This document shows positions 55,277 through 63,132 of a stretch of 64,000 nucleotides of DNA, piece after piece. The translations under genes and the position numbers were made by a program. Origin of the DNA: DSOI01 sp041394885 (lineage in GTDB: Bacteria > Acidobacteriota > Terriglobia > Bryobacterales > Bryobacteraceae); the NCBI GenBank assembly GCA_041394885.1, contig JAWKHI010000033.1, positions 1-64,000 on the forward strand, written 5' to 3'. Position 1 is the first letter of the stretch. Every line of letters starts with the position of its first letter. The notes below the pieces were generated by a model, which ran no database searches, was not told where the DNA came from, and saw only the letters and a list, made by a program, of their open reading frames with translations.

Positions 55277-55423
55277 TCACGCCAAGACAGTTCCCTTTAA
55301 GACTTCGCCCAGCGTAAACCGGCGACCGAGCCCTTCGTCGCCCGTGACGCGGCCATGGTCGACAAGAAACAGGGCCGCCGGGACTTCGGTGGCGATTCTC
55401 TCCGGCAGATTCTGACGGCTCAT
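55277..55423 (-). CDS. short ORF of 48 residues, possibly leaderless
   Basis: Starts ATG 55423 and reads MSRQNLPERIATEVPAALF, then VDHGRVTGDEGLGRRFTLGE. TATACT (55437-55432) lies 8 bases upstream of the ATG, the window's leaderless pattern. It is 54 bases downstream of parE on the same strand. No family recognised; may be the remnant of a longer gene. Confidence 0.35.
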   Translation of the reverse strand: MSRQNLPERIATEVPAALFLVDHGRVTGDEGLGRRFTLGEVLKGTVLA

Positions 55424-55477
55424 CTCGGACAAGTATAAAAACAACACTCGGGCCGGTTCATCTCCGGCGGACCGTTG

Positions 55478-55789
55478 CTATTTGCGTTGACGCAGAAGGC
55501 GTGCGGTTTGGCGTTTCCAGTGGAGCACGGCGATCACCTGCAACGGCGCGGTGCCAGGCCTATAAACGACGGCATAGTTGGTGTAACGCGGCAATGTCCG
55601 GAACCGGACCGGAAAGGATGTGAGATCGGTGCGCGTGTGCCCCCTTAAGGGCTCTTCGGCCACGAAGGCGCAAGCCTCATAGATGGCCTGTTCCACGCGG
55701 TCGGCAGCGTCCTCATTGTCTTCGGCGATGTAGGACCAGATTTCGAATATATCGGCCCTGGCCGAAGGCGTGAGAGCATAACCGCTCAT
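55478..55789 (-). CDS. parE: ParE/RelE-family toxin
   Basis: 103 residues from ATG 55789, overlapping the antitoxin stop (ATGA). RelE/ParE fold: YALTPSARADIFEIWSYIAE, ADRVEQAIYEACAFVAEEPL, GHTRTDLTSFPVRFRTLPRY, YAVVYRPGTAPLQVIAVLH. Family members inhibit gyrase or cleave ribosome-bound mRNA. Full length, in contrast with the remnant at 306-478. Confidence 0.85.
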   Translation of the reverse strand: MSGYALTPSARADIFEIWSYIAEDNEDAADRVEQAIYEACAFVAEEPLRGHTRTDLTSFPVRFRTLPRYTNYAVVYRPGTAPLQVIAVLHWKRQTARLLRQRK

Positions 55790-56052
55790 CGTTTGGACTG
55801 ACGCCAATCACTCTTGAGGGCCTGAATCTCCCGCTGCGCCTGTGCGCCGTCGATCAACTCGCCGCGTTCGGCCTGACAGTAGCCTTCTTCGATATGCGCG
55901 GCCACGGCACGACGCTCCTCTCCGGTCAAGCCTTCTTCGGCGTCCTGCGCTTCCAGAGCATGCCGTACCACGTCTTCCGCGCTTGCGTAAGCACCGCTCA
56001 ACAGCCGTTTGTTGATCAGGGTTTCAAGGTCCGGTGGAACGTTCAACTGCAT
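55786..56052 (-). CDS. parD: ParD-like antitoxin
   Basis: 88 residues. RHH N-terminus (LNVPPDLETLINKRLLSGAY, SAEDVVRHALEAQD) and acidic toxin-binding C-terminal half (HIEEGYCQAERGELIDGAQ). Shine-Dalgarno AGGAAA. TAGTCTGGA lies upstream as in the other parD. First gene of an intact parDE pair next to the CRISPR array. Confidence 0.85.
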   Translation of the reverse strand: MQLNVPPDLETLINKRLLSGAYASAEDVVRHALEAQDAEEGLTGEERRAVAAHIEEGYCQAERGELIDGAQAQREIQALKSDWRQSKR

Positions 56053-56424
56053 GACGATTTTCCTTATCCTTCTTCCAGACTAGAGCAAAGCCCTGCGCCT
56101 GTCACGTTTTGTCTGGAAGCGGGACAGCCCACTAACGCACGGTATTACGGAGCCATGCTTTTTCAGGGCGGCAGAAATCCAGCTTTGGCCATCAGATCCT
56201 CAAGCTTCTCATTGATCATTTGAAGCTCGTGCCGGAGTACATCCTTTGGGCCGGGGAGAGACGGGGGATGCTGTGCGCCGCGACGCCCGGCCCCACTGTC
56301 GCTAAGATGATCCTCGCCGGTGAACATGAAGCGTTCGCAAATCTCCTGAACTCGCTGTCCGGGTTCTCCGGCATATGGGCGACGAGTTCGGGCCCAAGGA
56401 CCAGCGGCGGCAGTGTGTCCGTCA
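56053..56424. other. 372-base stretch between parD and the CRISPR array, no supported gene
   Basis: Contains the parD promoter region (TAGTCTGGA near 56081). A + strand frame from about 56150 (HQILKLLIDHLKLVPEYILW, MLCAATPGPTVAKMILAGEH) runs into the array without a start codon of its own or a recognised family. It may be a gene fragment cut by the array. Confidence 0.4.
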
Positions 56425-56756
56425 TGGCGCGACCCCTACCCATCGGGGAAGTCGCGCGACTCGCTAACGGGAACTGGCACTACCGGTCCCATCGCAAGTT
56501 TCAATCCCCTTCTCATCGGGGAAGTCGCGCGACAGCAAAACCTCGCTCCGCGTAAGTATCCGGATGCAGGGGGTTTCAATCCCCTTCTCATCGGGGAAGT
56601 CGCGCGACTAACTCCCTCCTTGCGCAGGAGGGCGGCATTGAGTACGGCTGTTCAATCCCCTTCATCGGGGAAGTCGCGCGACGTATCTTATCCTCGATCC
56701 GAATAGTTATTGGGCTACGGGTTTCAATCCCCTTCTCATCGGGGAAGTCGCGCGAC
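56425..56756 (-). CRISPR. orphan CRISPR array, five repeats and four spacers
   Basis: Repeats of 36 bases: 56498-56533, 56573-56608 and 56721-56756 are identical. 56650-56682 is a 33-base version lacking a T and a TC. 56425-56460 is degenerate, keeping only the last about 20 bases. Spacers are 37, 39, 41 and 38 bases (56461-56497, 56534-56572, 56609-56649, 56683-56720). In crRNA sense (minus strand) the repeat starts GTCGCGCGACTTCCCC, has a CCCC/GGGG stem and ends GGGGATTGAAAC. The ATTGAAAC end, and the degenerate repeat at the low-coordinate end, place the leader at high coordinates. No cas gene in the window. Confidence 0.9.
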
Positions 56757-57116
56757 TGTACCCTCTGCATCATCCTGCATCCAGAGGGTTTGCAGGACGA
56801 TTTTCCGTAACCTCCTTTTTTCCTCCTCCGAATCCGGGTCCGAAACACCGATTCCGTGGCGATCCGATCCGATAAGCCCCACGAGATCTATCGGTTACGG
56901 ACCATCCGTAACCTAAGCCGTTTTTGGGGTGTTTCGGCAAGTTGTAACAACTCGTTTTCGATCAACTACTTAGCTGCGATCTGGGCCGGTTTGCCTGCGA
57001 AAGACGGTCTGGTACACCGGCTTTTCGGCGCCGACTTGATTGCACGCTATCACATTCCGGCGGCGACCGCAAACCCATTTTGTCGAATTTTGTCGAAGGA
57101 CAGGGCGACCTGGCGG
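56757..57116. other. CRISPR leader-side region, no gene
   Basis: 360 bases between the last repeat and hpnI. Holds CCCTCTG/CAGAGGG (56761-56788), CCGTAACC (56805-56812) and a 9-bp perfect hairpin GGTTACGGA-CCA-TCCGTAACC (56893-56913) followed 7 bases later by TTTTT. Leader function is inferred from repeat orientation only. Confidence 0.45.
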
Positions 57117-58261
57117 TTAGCGGCGGAGGTCGACGGTTTTGGAGACTCTCGAGGAGGCGATTTTGCCGTCTCGCCGGAGCTTGATGGAGCGGTCCCGCCA
57201 GCGGACTTTGCTGCCGAAGAGGCCGGCGGCCCATATGGCGACGCCCCAAAGGTCGCGGAGGGGGATGAAGGGGGCGTAGAAGAGTACGAGCCGGGAGCCG
57301 AGGATGCCCCATCCGGCGGCGATGGCGACGGCGAAACGGGCGGCGAGAGTGAGTCCGCCGAGGAGGGCGAGGCCGGGGGTGGCGAGCGCGGCGAGGGCCC
57401 AGAGTGTGGCGAACGTCACCGGTAGGCCGGCGTAGGCTCCGCGCGAGACGCGGATGGTGCGGGCCCAGCGGAGCTGGTGATTCCAGACGCCGGACCAGGT
57501 GGCGCCGTCGCCGAGGGTGGTTTCGACGACGGTTTTCGAAAGGTGAACGCGGCGTCCGAGTTGGGTGATACGTTTGGCGAGCTGATAGTCGTCGGCGATA
57601 TACGCGGCGATGGACTGGAAGCCGCCGATGGCATCGAGATCCTGGCGGCGAAACACGAGGGTGGAGCCAAGTCCGGAATTCCTTGACGCCGGCGAGGGGA
57701 GCGCACGAGGATGCTGGGGACGAATTCGGTGGCGATACCGAGGGCTTCCCAAATGGCCGGGATCGCGGTGGCGGCGGGGCGGTAGAGGCAGGTGACGACG
57801 CCGGTAGCTGGTCCTCGAGCGGGGCGACGACGCTCGCGAGGTAGCCCGGTGGCACGTGGATGTCGCTGTCGTTGACGAGCAGAATGTCGTGGCGGGCGTG
57901 GGCGGCGAGCTCGATGAGGACGCCGACCTTGGCGTTGGGGGCGTCGGCGGGGGCGAGGGCGCAGGGGAAGAAGCGGATGTCGCGGTGGGGGAATTCCTGC
58001 TGGAGAGCGCGGATGGAGTCGATGGCGGGGTCTTCGGGATCGGAGGCGCCGAAGAGGATTTCGAACTGGGGGTAATCCTGGGCGGCGTGGGAGCGGATGG
58101 CTTCGAGGAATTGAGGGTCGACGCCGTGGACGGGTTTGAGGATGGAAATGGGGGAAGCGGGTGGGTTGGGGGTCGCGGCGGTTGCGGTGGCGGAGGACGG
58201 CGTAAAGGGCGGTGAGCTGATAACCGAGGGCCACGATACAGGCGATGGCGATTGGGATCAT
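57117..58261 (-). pseudogene. hpnI: hopanoid biosynthesis glycosyltransferase HpnI (frameshifted)
   Basis: Start ATG 58261 (IPIAIACIVALGYQLTALYA). Family segments appear in changing frames: ISILKPVHGVDPQFLEAIRS, NAKVGVLIELAAHARHDILL, VNDSDIHVPPGYLASVVAPL, TGVVTCLYRP, FVPSILV, LAGVKEF, GLGSTLVFRRQDLDAIGGF, YIADDYQLAKRITQLGRRVH. One-base indels in C/G runs near 58152, 57810, 57697 and 57675 join them. The last about 185 codons are clean. HpnI adds N-acetylglucosamine to bacteriohopanetetrol. Overlaps the upstream EamA gene (ATGA). Confidence 0.75.
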
Positions 58262-58613
58262 GTCCGGCTCAGGAGGGCGACGCCGGCGGCGACGAGGATT
58301 GCTCCGGCCCAACGGGGGCGCGGACGTTCGTGGAGAACGATCCTGGCGAGGAAGGTTTCGAGGACGAGGCTGGCGGCGGTGGCGGGAACGGCGAAGCTGA
58401 GGTCTTCCAGGGCGAGGAGCTGGAGGAAGGCGAAGAAGGAGATGGCCATGAAAACGATGGATAGGGCGAGGGGCCAGCGGGCGAACAGGAGGGCGAGGCG
58501 GGAGGGCGGAAGTCATGCACTTCGCCGTGGCGTTTCATGTCCCAGCTCTGGAGGAGGTCACTGGCGACGGTGGAGCCGACGACGGCGCCGAGGAGGATCC
58601 AGCGGGCGGTCAT
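58258..58613 (-). pseudogene. EamA/SMR-like small transporter (one frameshift)
   Basis: Starts ATG 58613 (MTARWILLGAVVGSTVASDL) with VHDFRP, then continues in another frame as RLALLFARWPLALSIVFMAI, FLQLLALEDLSFAVPATAAS, RWAGAILVAAGVALLSRT. A missing C in a CCC run near 58503 explains the shift. Corrected length about 118 residues with four transmembrane helices, like half-size EamA/ArnE-F-type flippase subunits. ATGA overlaps on both sides with its partner and hpnI. Confidence 0.65.
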
Positions 58614-58897
58614 ACGGCGGGTCCGCGGGCGTGCGCGGTGCGGGCGACAAGGATGGATCCGGCGACGATCAGGACGGTGCCGAGCCAGCGTTCTGGGGTG
58701 ATGGTTTCGTTGAGAAAGAAGCGTCCGATGAGGGCGTTGAGGACGTAGCCGATGGAGGTGACGGGGAGGACGAAGCTCAAGTCCGCCCAACTGAGGAGGG
58801 CCATGCGTGCGACGGTCCAGACGATGAGGAGAGCGATGCCGGCGAGGACCCAGGGATCGAGCAGAGCGGCGAGGAGATTGCCGGAGAATCCGTGCAT
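58610..58897 (-). CDS. EamA/SMR-like small transporter, partner of the next
   Basis: 95 residues from ATG 58897: VLAGIALLIVWTVARMALLS, LSFVLPVTSIGYVLNALIG, RWLGTVLIVAGSILVART. The frame continues upstream as SKTAFFVVLVVASNTLGNAA, clearly the missing first membrane helix, up to the edge of dispersed repeat copy E at 58972. Thus the native start codon appears to be lost or moved into the repeat; the frame stays open through the repeat to the hpnJ stop. Probably forms a heterodimeric lipid or precursor flippase with its neighbour (inference). Confidence 0.65.
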   Translation of the reverse strand: MHGFSGNLLAALLDPWVLAGIALLIVWTVARMALLSWADLSFVLPVTSIGYVLNALIGRFFLNETITPERWLGTVLIVAGSILVARTAHARGPAV

Positions 58898-58971
58898 GCC
58901 AGCGCTGAGGGCGGCGTTGCCGAGGGTATTGGAGGCGACGACGAGAACGACGAAAAAAGCGGTCTTGCTTG

Positions 58972-59064
58972 GAGTAATTCGCGCAAAACGGACACGCTCC
59001 GGCGACTCGGGATCGCGAGTTCCCCCGTTGTTTCTGTCTACGCCGGAGCGGCCTTTGCGCTTTG
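58972..59064 (+). repeat. dispersed palindromic repeat, copy E
   Basis: Left end GAGTAATTCGCGCAAAACGG, right end CGCCGGAGCGGCCTTTGCGC; the middle is diverged. Fills the space between the hpnJ stop (7 bases away) and the first codons of the EamA-like gene. Confidence 0.8.
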
Positions 59065-59071
59065 GCAGGGC

Positions 59072-60544
59072 TCAGTCTCCGGCGCTGGAAGCGGCGGCGG
59101 CGCGCTGATCGCGGACGAACTTCTTGCGTTTGGCGCGGAGAGCGAGGTATTCGCGGGCCTCTTTGTAGAGGCGGCGGCGTTCGTCACCGTTGAAGATGGC
59201 TTTGCGGACAACGCGCCAGGCGGCTTTGGGGCGGAAGTAGTATTCGCCGTAGAAGCGCTCGACCCAGTCGACGAGCTCAGCGCGGTCGAGCCCGGGGTAG
59301 ATGATGTTGGGGAGCTGGTGACCTTGATCGTCGGTCATGGAATCGATGGTGATGAGGTCGTTTTTCTTGACGTAATCGAAGAATTCGGTGCCGGGGTAGG
59401 GATGGGCGATGGAGACCTGGATGGTTTCGGTGCTGAGTTCCTTGGCGAAGTCGACGGTGCGGCGGATGGATTCGCGCGTTTCGCCGGGGAGGCCGACGAT
59501 GAAGTCGCCGTGGACCGTGAGTCCGAGCCCGTGGGCGTTCTTGGTGAAGCGGCGGGCCATCTCGACGGTGGCGCCTTTCTTGATGTTCTTGAGAATTTGG
59601 GGATCGCCGGATTCATAGCCGACGATCATGAGGCGGAAGCCGGCCTCTTTCATGGCCTTGAGGGTGTCGTAATCGGTGGTGACGCGGGAGGTGCAGGAGA
59701 AGGTGACGTCCGGGTGGCGGAGTTCCTTGCGGAGCGCGGCGAGTTGGGTGCAGATCTCGATGGTGCGTTCGCGTTTGTAGTTGAAGGTGTCGTCGTCGAA
59801 GAAGATCTCTTTGAGACCGGGGAAGTTTTCGATAGCCCAGCGGACTTCATTGACGACGTCGGCGGAGGAGCGGAGACGCCAGCGGTGGCCGGAGTGGGTT
59901 TGGGGCCAGAGGCAGAAGGTGCACATGGCGGGGCAGCCTCGGGAGGTGTAGAGGCTGACGAAGGGATGGCGGAGGAAGGGAACGTTGTAGCGGCGGAAGT
60001 CGAGATCGCGGCGGTAGATTTTGGTGACCCAGGGGAGAGAGTCGAGGTCTTCGATGTAGGCGCCTTCGGGATTGTGCTGGAAGCCGGAGCCGTCGCGGAA
60101 GCTGACGCCAGGGAGTTCGGCGAGGGGTCTTCCGTTGGCGAAGTCGACGATTTGGCGGTCAAACTCGCGGCGGACGACGAAGTCAATGGCGGTGGAGCGG
60201 AGGCATTTTTCGGGCTCGACGGTGACGGGGGGTCCGACGAAGGCGACCTTGAGTTTGGGATTGCGGTCCTTCATCATGGCGGCCATTTTTTCGTCGACGT
60301 GGAAGCCTGGCGTGGAGGTGAACAGGACGAGGAGTTCGAAGTCGCCGGCCATGGCGACGGTTTGTTCAATGGAGATTTTGTGCGGGGGAGCGTCGAGGAC
60401 TTTGGAGTCCGGGAGGAGGCCGGCGGGGTAGCAGAGCCAGACGGGATACCAGTAGGATTCGATTTCGCGGGTGGCAGGCCATCGGGAGCTTGCGCCGCCA
60501 TCGAAGCCCTCGAAGGAGGGCGGATTGAGGAAGAGCGTTCGCAT
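59072..60544 (-). CDS. hpnJ: hopanoid radical SAM protein HpnJ
   Basis: 490 residues. Starts with the HpnJ hallmark MRTLFLNPPSFEGFDGGASS. B12-binding-like N-terminal domain (LLVLFTSTPGFHVDEKMAAM). Radical SAM cluster CPAMCTFCLWPQTHSGHRWR (C-x3-C-x2-C) at about residues 203-210. Also EIFFDDDTFNYKRERTIEIC and GDFIVGLPGETRESIRRTVD. HpnJ contracts the glucosamine ring to the cyclitol ether of bacteriohopanetetrol. Intact, unlike hpnI. It lies 56 bases downstream of the GT2-GtrA gene. Confidence 0.9.
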   Translation of the reverse strand: MRTLFLNPPSFEGFDGGASSRWPATREIESYWYPVWLCYPAGLLPDSKVLDAPPHKISIEQTVAMAGDFELLVLFTSTPGFHVDEKMAAMMKDRNPKLKVAFVGPPVTVEPEKCLRSTAIDFVVRREFDRQIVDFANGRPLAELPGVSFRDGSGFQHNPEGAYIEDLDSLPWVTKIYRRDLDFRRYNVPFLRHPFVSLYTSRGCPAMCTFCLWPQTHSGHRWRLRSSADVVNEVRWAIENFPGLKEIFFDDDTFNYKRERTIEICTQLAALRKELRHPDVTFSCTSRVTTDYDTLKAMKEAGFRLMIVGYESGDPQILKNIKKGATVEMARRFTKNAHGLGLTVHGDFIVGLPGETRESIRRTVDFAKELSTETIQVSIAHPYPGTEFFDYVKKNDLITIDSMTDDQGHQLPNIIYPGLDRAELVDWVERFYGEYYFRPKAAWRVVRKAIFNGDERRRLYKEAREYLALRAKRKKFVRDQRAAAASSAGD

Positions 60545-60600
60545 AGTGGGAGGACTCTTTTATTATCGCGGAAAGGGAGCGGGAGGGAAGAGGGGCAGCG

Positions 60601-61680
60601 TTACTCTTCTGTGCGGTTGGTGAAGATAAATTCGCGCTGGATGGCGAAGTTCCCCAGGTAGAGTGACCCTTCGGCGATCATCTTGGCGAGGGTGACGGGT
60701 ACGCCGGCGTAGGTGTGCATGGCTTGGATCAGGTTGTAGGAGACGACGCCCATGACGGCGACGAGGCCGACGAAGCGGACCAGGGATCCGGCCCAATTGG
60801 CGTGGCTTTGAAAGACGGCCTTTCGGGCGAGGAGGAAGCTGACGACGATGGAGCCGGAACGGGCGACGATCATGCCGTGAGCGATGCTGCCGGTGACGGC
60901 GAGGGTCCAGAGGAAGAGCACGTAGTCGACCGACGCGGCCGCCATGGAGGAGGCGCAGTAGCGGAGGAAAACGTAGTAGATCCGCATGGAGTCGAGGAGG
61001 GGGTTGAAGTGGGAGGAGCGGTTGCCGTCGGTGTAGATGGTGCGGATGGGGATCTGGACGGGCTGGCGGATGAGGCCTTCGCGGCGGCCGCGCATGAGGG
61101 CTTCGAGTTCGAAATCGTAGCCGTTGACGCCGATGCGCATGCTCATCTGGCAGAGTTTGCGGGGCCAACCGCGGAGTCCGGTTTGGGTGTCGGAGAGACT
61201 GACTCCGGCGAGGACGCGAAACACGGCCTGGGTGATGCGATTGCCGAGCAGATTGCGCCAGGGGACCTTGCCCTCGAAGGCGCGCGCTCCGACGACGAGT
61301 TCGGTGGGATTGGCGGCGAGGGCTTCGGCGACGCGCATCGTATCGGCGGGCGAGTGCTGGCCATCGGCGTCGGCGGTGACGACTCCGATGGCATCGGGGA
61401 ATGCGACGAGGCAGGCGTTGAAGCCGGTTTTGAGTGCCGCGCCTTTGCCGAGGTTGACGGCGTGGCGGACTACGGTGACGCGGGGGTCGCGCTCGAGAGC
61501 TTCGAAGACGGGGGCGAAATCGGGGCCGCTGCCGTCGTCGACGACGAACACGCCAGCGAAGCGGTCACCGGCGGCGTCGAGCATGGCGTCCATGAGTTGG
61601 GCGAAGCCGGCGGGTGGGCGATAGGCGGGGATCAACAGACAGAGACGGATAGTAGTAGGCAAACCGGTGATGGACAGCAT
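60601..61680 (-). CDS. GT2 glycosyltransferase fused to GtrA-like membrane domain
   Basis: 359 residues from ATG 61680. N-terminal dolichol-phosphate-mannose-synthase-like GT2: LCLLIPAYRPPAGFAQLMDA, VFVVDDGSGPDFA, GKGAALKTGFNACL, VTADADGQHSPADT (DxD), SDTQTGLRGWPRKL. C-terminal about 120 residues with four membrane helices of the GtrA family (SVDYVLFLWTLAVTGSIAHG, SLYLGNFAIQREFIFTN). Likely charges a polyprenyl-phosphate with a sugar and moves it across the membrane. First gene before hpnJ; link to hopanoid glycosylation is inference. Confidence 0.85.
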   Translation of the reverse strand: MLSITGLPTTIRLCLLIPAYRPPAGFAQLMDAMLDAAGDRFAGVFVVDDGSGPDFAPVFEALERDPRVTVVRHAVNLGKGAALKTGFNACLVAFPDAIGVVTADADGQHSPADTMRVAEALAANPTELVVGARAFEGKVPWRNLLGNRITQAVFRVLAGVSLSDTQTGLRGWPRKLCQMSMRIGVNGYDFELEALMRGRREGLIRQPVQIPIRTIYTDGNRSSHFNPLLDSMRIYYVFLRYCASSMAAASVDYVLFLWTLAVTGSIAHGMIVARSGSIVVSFLLARKAVFQSHANWAGSLVRFVGLVAVMGVVSYNLIQAMHTYAGVPVTLAKMIAEGSLYLGNFAIQREFIFTNRTEE

Positions 61681-61716
61681 ACCGCACTGGCAGCTCCGGT
61701 GTGTTAAACAGGAAGG

Positions 61717-62232
61717 ATGAAGTCCACCATATTGCTCGTTCCTTTTGTCGCCGGGGCGCTCTGGGCCCAAGCCCCCGATATGAAAACGTTGATGGGTGGA
61801 GCGAAGGCGCTCCAGAGTCAGGTTAGCGGGGTTATCGTGAAGTCCGCCGAGAAGATGCCGGAGGAGAACTTTTCGTTCAAGCCGACGCCGGAAGTCCGGT
61901 CGTTCGGCGCGATTCTGGGTCATATCGCGGACGCGCAATATTCGTTCTGTTCGGCGGTGACCGGGCAGGCGAATCCGAAGCTGCAAATCGAAAAGACGAA
62001 GACGTCGAAGGCGGACCTGACACAGGCCCTGAAGGACGCGTTCGCGTTCTGCGACAAGGCGTATTCGATCGCCGACTCCGAAGCGTCGGGAGTGGTGAAG
62101 TTTTTCGGAGGCGAGAGGACGAAGCTGAACGTGCTGTCGTTCAACACGAGCCACAACTTCGAGCATTACGGAAACCTGGTTACGTATATGCGGATGAAGG
62201 GGCTGGTTCCTCCGTCGAGCGAAGGCCGGTAA
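61717..62232 (+). CDS. exported DinB-like family protein
   Basis: 171 residues. Signal peptide (STILLVPFVAGALWAQ), AGGAAGG Shine-Dalgarno. Bundle motifs match 45094: SAEKMPEENFSFKPTPEVRS, GAILGHIADAQYSFC, FNTSHNFEHYGNLVTYMRMK, LVPPSSEGR. Histidines for a metal triad present (GHIAD, SHNFEHYG). Divergent from the GT2-GtrA gene. Confidence 0.85.
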   Translation: MKSTILLVPFVAGALWAQAPDMKTLMGGAKALQSQVSGVIVKSAEKMPEENFSFKPTPEVRSFGAILGHIADAQYSFCSAVTGQANPKLQIEKTKTSKADLTQALKDAFAFCDKAYSIADSEASGVVKFFGGERTKLNVLSFNTSHNFEHYGNLVTYMRMKGLVPPSSEGR

Positions 62233-62278
62233 GGGTTCGCGCGGCCCGGGGTGGCCGCGGGGCGCTGGCAAGAGAGAA

Positions 62279-62308
62279 GCGCTTCCGTGACCGCGGTTAC
62301 GGAAGCGC
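62279..62308. terminator. bidirectional hairpin between convergent genes
   Basis: Perfect 10-bp arms GCGCTTCCGT / ACGGAAGCGC around GACCGCGGTT, which can extend the stem. Lies between the DinB-like stop (62232) and the stop of the minus-strand gene (62317). No U-tract. Confidence 0.55.
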
Positions 62309-62316
62309 GAATGGCC

Positions 62317-63015
62317 TTACGCCGATTGCAGTTGGCCTTCGGACTCGATCACGAACGGTGTTTCGCGCCGGGCGGCGCCGGGTGTGGTGGTCCACCACTT
62401 GAGCAGCACCTGATTGTTGGCCTCGTTGGACTCGGCGACCACGTGTTCGGCGTCCACCAGCATGTCGAACTCGTACCGGCACGACGGTGTTTCGTCGCGG
62501 TAACAGAGGGGGACCTCCATGGATTCGGTGAGATACTCGCGCGTGAAGCCGTGCCCTGGCAGGGCCGCTTGCGCGTTGGGGTCGGCCACGGGAACGCCTG
62601 CGAGTACTACCCCGGCGGGCACCTCGAACACACGGACGATCGAGGTTGTGGCGCCGCCGCGGAAGAGAGTGACGGCAAGATGAATCTCGAAGGGCCCGTG
62701 GGCGCTGCCGAGCCCATCGTTGCGGATGAGCGCGGCGACGCCCAGTTTTCTCGTGGCGTGATTGAGTTTCAGGAGCACGGTGACGGGGACGAGGTCCGGC
62801 CGTGGAGGCGGCGGGTTCATGAGGAGGCACTGGCGCAGTTCACTTCGCTTGGCAGCGAGTTCGAGGCCTATCTTGCGGATTTCGCGGATCAGAAAAGGCT
62901 TCAAGCCGGGTGGGGCGGTGACGAGTTCCTGTTGCAGTGCGGCTCTCTCCTGTTCGAGGGAATCCACCTCGGAGGCGATCGGGGCGCACGCGGAAGGCGT
63001 TTGTAGTTCGGGCAT
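62317..63015 (-). CDS. hypothetical protein with N-terminal coiled coil and CARDB-like domain
   Basis: 232 residues. Residues 12-65 form a charged coiled coil (EVDSLEQERAALQQELV, IREIRKIGLELAAKRSEL). Then a Pro-rich linker and a beta-sandwich: RPDLVPVTVLLKLNH, GFTREYLTESMEVPLCYRDE, and the CARDB-type ending EHVVAESNEANNQVLLKW. No signal peptide. Function unknown. Confidence 0.7.
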   Translation of the reverse strand: MPELQTPSACAPIASEVDSLEQERAALQQELVTAPPGLKPFLIREIRKIGLELAAKRSELRQCLLMNPPPPRPDLVPVTVLLKLNHATRKLGVAALIRNDGLGSAHGPFEIHLAVTLFRGGATTSIVRVFEVPAGVVLAGVPVADPNAQAALPGHGFTREYLTESMEVPLCYRDETPSCRYEFDMLVDAEHVVAESNEANNQVLLKWWTTTPGAARRETPFVIESEGQLQSA

Positions 63016-63132
63016 GGTTGCAATTCTCCAAGGACGCCGATGTGCGGAAGCTCATGTTCCGGCGAGAGCGGAGGGCTTCCTGCCTCTACCTGCGCGAGCG
63101 GAGCACGAATTTTGCGGACGGGCCCGATATTT

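Noticed and set aside
56216..56443. A minus-strand frame of 75 codons between parD and the CRISPR array
   Set aside because: No Shine-Dalgarno, no -10 at leaderless spacing, and the frame starts inside the degenerate repeat. No family resemblance.
56893..56925. Hairpin plus T-run as a terminator
   Set aside because: The T-run is 7 bases away, and it would serve only + strand transcription, for which no gene exists here. Kept only as part of the leader-region description.
58136..60661. An 841-codon + strand open frame
   Set aside because: Low-complexity Gly/Glu/Asp/Ala translation lying antisense to hpnJ, both EamA genes and part of hpnI. A GC-rich shadow frame.
61717..62232. Lipoprotein assignment for the second DinB-like protein
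   Set aside because: No cysteine in the signal region; an ordinary signal peptide fits better.
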